Origin: Enterococcus devriesei
GTDB lineage: Bacteria; Bacillota; Bacilli; Lactobacillales; Enterococcaceae
DNA: 52,463 nt
Assembly: GCF_001885905.1 (NCBI RefSeq)
Contig: NZ_JXKM01000010.1
Span: forward strand, 33,122-85,584
Direction: 5' to 3'
The position numbers and the translations under genes are program-made. The notes beneath the pieces are model-generated. The model did not search any database. It was not told the origin of the DNA and worked only from the letters and a program-made list of their open reading frames with translations. Shown here one piece after another: positions 50,467 through 52,463 of the stretch. Numbering within the stretch: the first letter of the stretch is position 1; every line of letters starts with the position of its first letter.

Positions 50467-50843
50467 ATAATTACTCCTTTCGTTATCGGGTCATCATGTC
50501 ATCACATCCAATTGTACCTTATTTAAATAATTTTTAATAGAGATCAAGTACATAACAAAATAAATCTTCATATGTATTGGTCTTTAAAAACTAAAAAGTA
50601 AGAAATGAAAGATTAATCTTTTCAGCTATGGTCAACTGTAGTTTTTTCATTTCTTACAAAGTACCTATATAATATATCACTTTGATTACAGTATTTTCTT
50701 TCATTAGTTATTCCGCTTTTTTTAAAAGATGCATAAATTTAATTTTTTCAAAATATTTCCAATATATATTTTTCACTTTTTATGAGAAAATATAAAAATC
50801 TACTTTCTCCATAAATATCTATATATTCGTTTCCGCCAAATTT
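50467..50843. other. AT-rich gap with regulator promoter and a hairpin
   Basis: No gene is seen. It holds the presumed promoter/operator of the gntR gene (GTCATCATGTCATCAC near 50487) and a perfect 13-base inverted repeat (GTAAGAAATGAAA at 50598-50610 and TTTCATTTCTTAC at 50645-50657). The rest is very AT-rich, with no clear features. Confidence 0.5.
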
Positions 50844-51116
50844 TTGACCATTAGTCATGACCAGTTACATATATTAATTCCACTGGAATTAATACTCTTA
50901 AGTTATGACTCAGCTATAAAGGTTAATTATGATCTTTATCAATCTATTTTAAAAACCGTTAATGACAATGATTATGACCAATTAAAAGAGATTTTGACTA
51001 AAAAAAAATCAAAAGAGGTGTCTTCTTTTATGAATACGAGTTTAAAAACACTAAGAAAGCATTTGCCTTACTGGAATGGCAACACTTTTTTTGACAAAAA
51101 TTATAAGGTGTTGTGA
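50844..51116 (+). pseudogene. ISL3-family transposase fragment
   Basis: This fragment of about 90 codons matches the C-terminal part of ISL3-type transposases: a KVNYDLYQSILKTVN block, a MNTSLKTLRKHLPY block and the beginning of the NTFFDKNY region. The upstream part and the PYSNGxxEGxNNKIK end are missing. It runs directly into the left end of the IS3-family element at about 51107, which probably removed its tail. Confidence 0.65.
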
Positions 51117-51200
51117 ATGCTGCGGTGTTATGGCTCCGATTGCCCTTGACAATGAGCATCCTCGGATCTGATTTTCTCCGGCAGAAGCAGAATCATTCAA

Positions 51201-52037
51201 TTACGCTGCCTCTCCAGAGGTATCAGATCCGCGCTCATTATCAAGGATTCGCTTCGCCAATCTCTGTTGTCGAATTTGGATCGGTGTTTCATACGCCAAC
51301 GTGCCATGTAAGCGTAGATAGTTCCACCAATGCACATAATCAAACAATTCTAGACGTAGCTGTGCCAGTGTCTCAAATTGGTATTGATGCACGAATTCTA
51401 CTTTGACAGATTTATAGGTTGATTCCGCAACGGCATTATCATACGGACAACCCTTCCTACTCAATGAACGAGTAATTCCAAAACCATTCAGAATCTCATG
51501 AATGGTTTGGTTATCAAATTCCTTTCCCCGGTCTGTATGAAAAAGCTTGACGTCTGTTAAAGAATACGGTATCCGTCCAAAGGCTTCTTTTACCAATGAG
51601 GCATCTTTCTTCTCACCACAGGAATAACCAATAATTTCTCGATTAAACAAATCAAGTATTAAGCAGATATAATGCCACTTTTTCCCCACGCGAACATAAG
51701 TAAGATCCGTAACGATGGCTTCCAATGGCTGTTCTTGTGTAAAGGTCCGATCTAATACATTCGCTGTTTTCGCTTCATTACAAGCTGTTCGTTGCCCTTT
51801 AAAATGAGCGATCGTATAGGTAGATGTCAATCCGCGGCGTTTCATGATTCGACCGATTCGGCGCCGACTGAGTTGAAGCCCACGCTTTGCTAAACACTTC
51901 TTCAATTTTCGGGTACCGTAAGCCTTTCGGTTTCGAATAAACTCTTCCTGAACGATCTCTTCTAAGTCGGACTCATTTTCGATCGGTTTCGCTTGATAAT
52001 AGTAGGTTTGACGAGAAATATTTAGAATTTTGCACAT
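51201..52037 (-). CDS. IS3-family transposase OrfB
   Basis: This 278-aa protein has an HTH_21 part (RKAYGTRKLKKCLAKRGLQLSRRRIGRIMKRRGL) and an rve core with VTDLTYVRVG (D), LFHTDRGKEFDN (D) and GCPYDNAVAESTYKSVKVEF (E). The frame is open upstream, and reads on from orfA by a -1 shift near the AAAAG at the orfA end, so the functional enzyme is probably OrfAB. It appears intact. Confidence 0.9.
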   Translation of the reverse strand: MCKILNISRQTYYYQAKPIENESDLEEIVQEEFIRNRKAYGTRKLKKCLAKRGLQLSRRRIGRIMKRRGLTSTYTIAHFKGQRTACNEAKTANVLDRTFTQEQPLEAIVTDLTYVRVGKKWHYICLILDLFNREIIGYSCGEKKDASLVKEAFGRIPYSLTDVKLFHTDRGKEFDNQTIHEILNGFGITRSLSRKGCPYDNAVAESTYKSVKVEFVHQYQFETLAQLRLELFDYVHWWNYLRLHGTLAYETPIQIRQQRLAKRILDNERGSDTSGEAA

Positions 52038-52072
52038 CGCTGATATGGAATATTTATGCTTGTTGGCATCAA

Positions 52073-52363
52073 TTACTTGTCTTTTCGTCCGAATATCAGC
52101 GCCGCTTGCTTTAAAATATCATTCTCCATTTCGAGTTGCTTATTTTTCTTTCTTAGTGCGATCAATTCTGCTTGTTCTGGTGTTAAGTTGTCTCTTTCTT
52201 TGAATGAGCCCGTTGATTGTGCTTGCTTCATCCATTTATCGAAAGAAGAAGGCGTAAGCTCATACTCTCGAATAATTTTTGCGCGAGGCTTACCAGCGAG
52301 ATAGAGATCGACGATTTGTTGTTTGAATTCTTTTGAATAGGTTCTTCGTTGACGTCTTGACAT
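52073..52363 (-). CDS. IS3-family transposase OrfA
   Basis: This 96-aa protein starts SRRQRRTYSKEFKQQIVDLYLAGKPRAKIIREYELTPSSFDKWMK (helix-turn-helix) and ends in a leucine-zipper-like segment (LTPEQAELIALRKKNKQLEMENDILKQA). The ATG at 52363 follows GGAGGATTTTT. It supplies DNA-end recognition to the OrfAB fusion transposase. Confidence 0.88.
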   Translation of the reverse strand: MSRRQRRTYSKEFKQQIVDLYLAGKPRAKIIREYELTPSSFDKWMKQAQSTGSFKERDNLTPEQAELIALRKKNKQLEMENDILKQAALIFGRKDK

Positions 52364-52425
52364 GAAAAATCCTCCAGTGTGTTTTTTATTATTCTACACA
52401 CCTTATTTTTTCTGTCTAGTCTAGC

Positions 52426-52463
52426 CGATTCAACTTTTCGTAGAGACAGAAATAAATTAAACT
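52426..52463 (+). mobile_element. Terminal repeat of an IS150-like element at the window end
   Basis: The last bases (CAACTTTTCGTAGAGACAG onward) match the right end of the element at 15193-16402 read on the other strand (CAACTTTTCGTGGAGACAG, followed by the same AAATAAATTAAACT). A plus-oriented copy therefore begins here and is cut off by the window border. Confidence 0.75.

Larger units (their letters stand above)
51107..52402 (-). mobile_element. IS3-family insertion sequence (second intact type)
   Basis: An element of about 1.3 kb with orfA and orfB on the minus strand and both frames open. The ends GGTGTTGTGAAT (from 51107) and ATTCTACACACC (to 52402) are imperfect inverted repeats. It differs from the 15.2 kb element, and its OrfB belongs to another IS3 subgroup. 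No clear target duplication was found. Confidence 0.75.

Overview
The window looks like part of a low-GC Lactobacillales plasmid, most likely from Enterococcus or a close relative. The evidence is an Inc18 (RepE/RepR-type) initiator, a pAD1/pCF10-type ParA-like/small-partner partition pair embedded in GGTAGT-type repeats, two Fst-type 'par' toxin/antisense-RNA loci, a NapA antiporter like that of E. hirae, and several IS3-family elements. Both ends of the window lie inside or at the edge of IS3-family sequence, so the ends are probably assembly or excision borders rather than biological ends.

Layout. 0-1.5 kb: two decayed IS3-family elements. 1.8-3.7 kb: a mazEF-like toxin-antitoxin pair, a serine resolvase and an Fst-type par locus whose toxin frame is broken. 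3.8-8.2 kb: partition and replication (repeat arrays, ParA-like and partner genes, repE, probable origin). 8.2-14.4 kb: small plasmid genes of unknown function, an SOS-box promoter, two strongly structured non-coding stretches (about 9.35-9.77 and 10.25-10.59 kb), a possible small RNA and an N5-(carboxyethyl)ornithine synthase gene. 14.5-16.4 kb: a pseudogene, an ORF cut off beside an IS, and one intact IS3-family element. 16.5-26.4 kb: a mobilisation/transfer block (VirD4-like coupling protein, toprim/LtrC-like protein, ArdC/metallopeptidase protein, probable oriT, MobC-like protein and MOBP relaxase), interrupted by a second, intact Fst par locus and a probable leftward small RNA. 26.5-32.4 kb: an alkali/divalent cation island (P-type ATPase behind an attenuator-like leader, napA, frameshifted ktrB/ntpJ). 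32.6-38.9 kb: an arsenic operon (arsR, arsD, arsA, acr3, arsC), followed by a two-domain rhodanese lipoprotein and a TVP38-type membrane protein. 39.1-44.8 kb: a small tyrosine recombinase, a Fic-like protein lacking the catalytic His, a SEFIR-domain protein, a retron-like locus (structured RNA, 52-aa hydrophobic peptide, Xre regulator, reverse transcriptase), a DUF3892-like protein and a second serine recombinase with a res-like region. 44.9-50.5 kb: a sugar-alcohol PTS operon (GntR regulator, SDR dehydrogenase, EIICB, EIIA, transketolase). 50.8-52.4 kb: an ISL3 transposase fragment abutted by an IS3-family element.

How the parts work together. The backbone combines Inc18 replication with pAD1-type partition and Fst/MazF post-segregational killing. 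The transfer genes include a relaxase and a coupling protein but no mating-pore genes, so the plasmid is mobilisable, or its channel genes lie outside the window. The accessory load covers cation and arsenic stress, sugar-alcohol use and probable anti-phage defence. A family of palindromic sites built on AATGTNAC arms lies between these accessory modules and upstream of the tyrosine recombinase gene, which suggests cassette-like assembly.

The most interesting candidates are the retron-like locus with a membrane-peptide candidate effector whose ribosome-binding site is hidden in a hairpin; the 341-nt element closed by 22-bp inverted repeats and full of hairpins; the SOS-boxed structured transcript; and the palindromic inter-module sites. 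All functional assignments come from reading the sequence and family knowledge; no database search was run.
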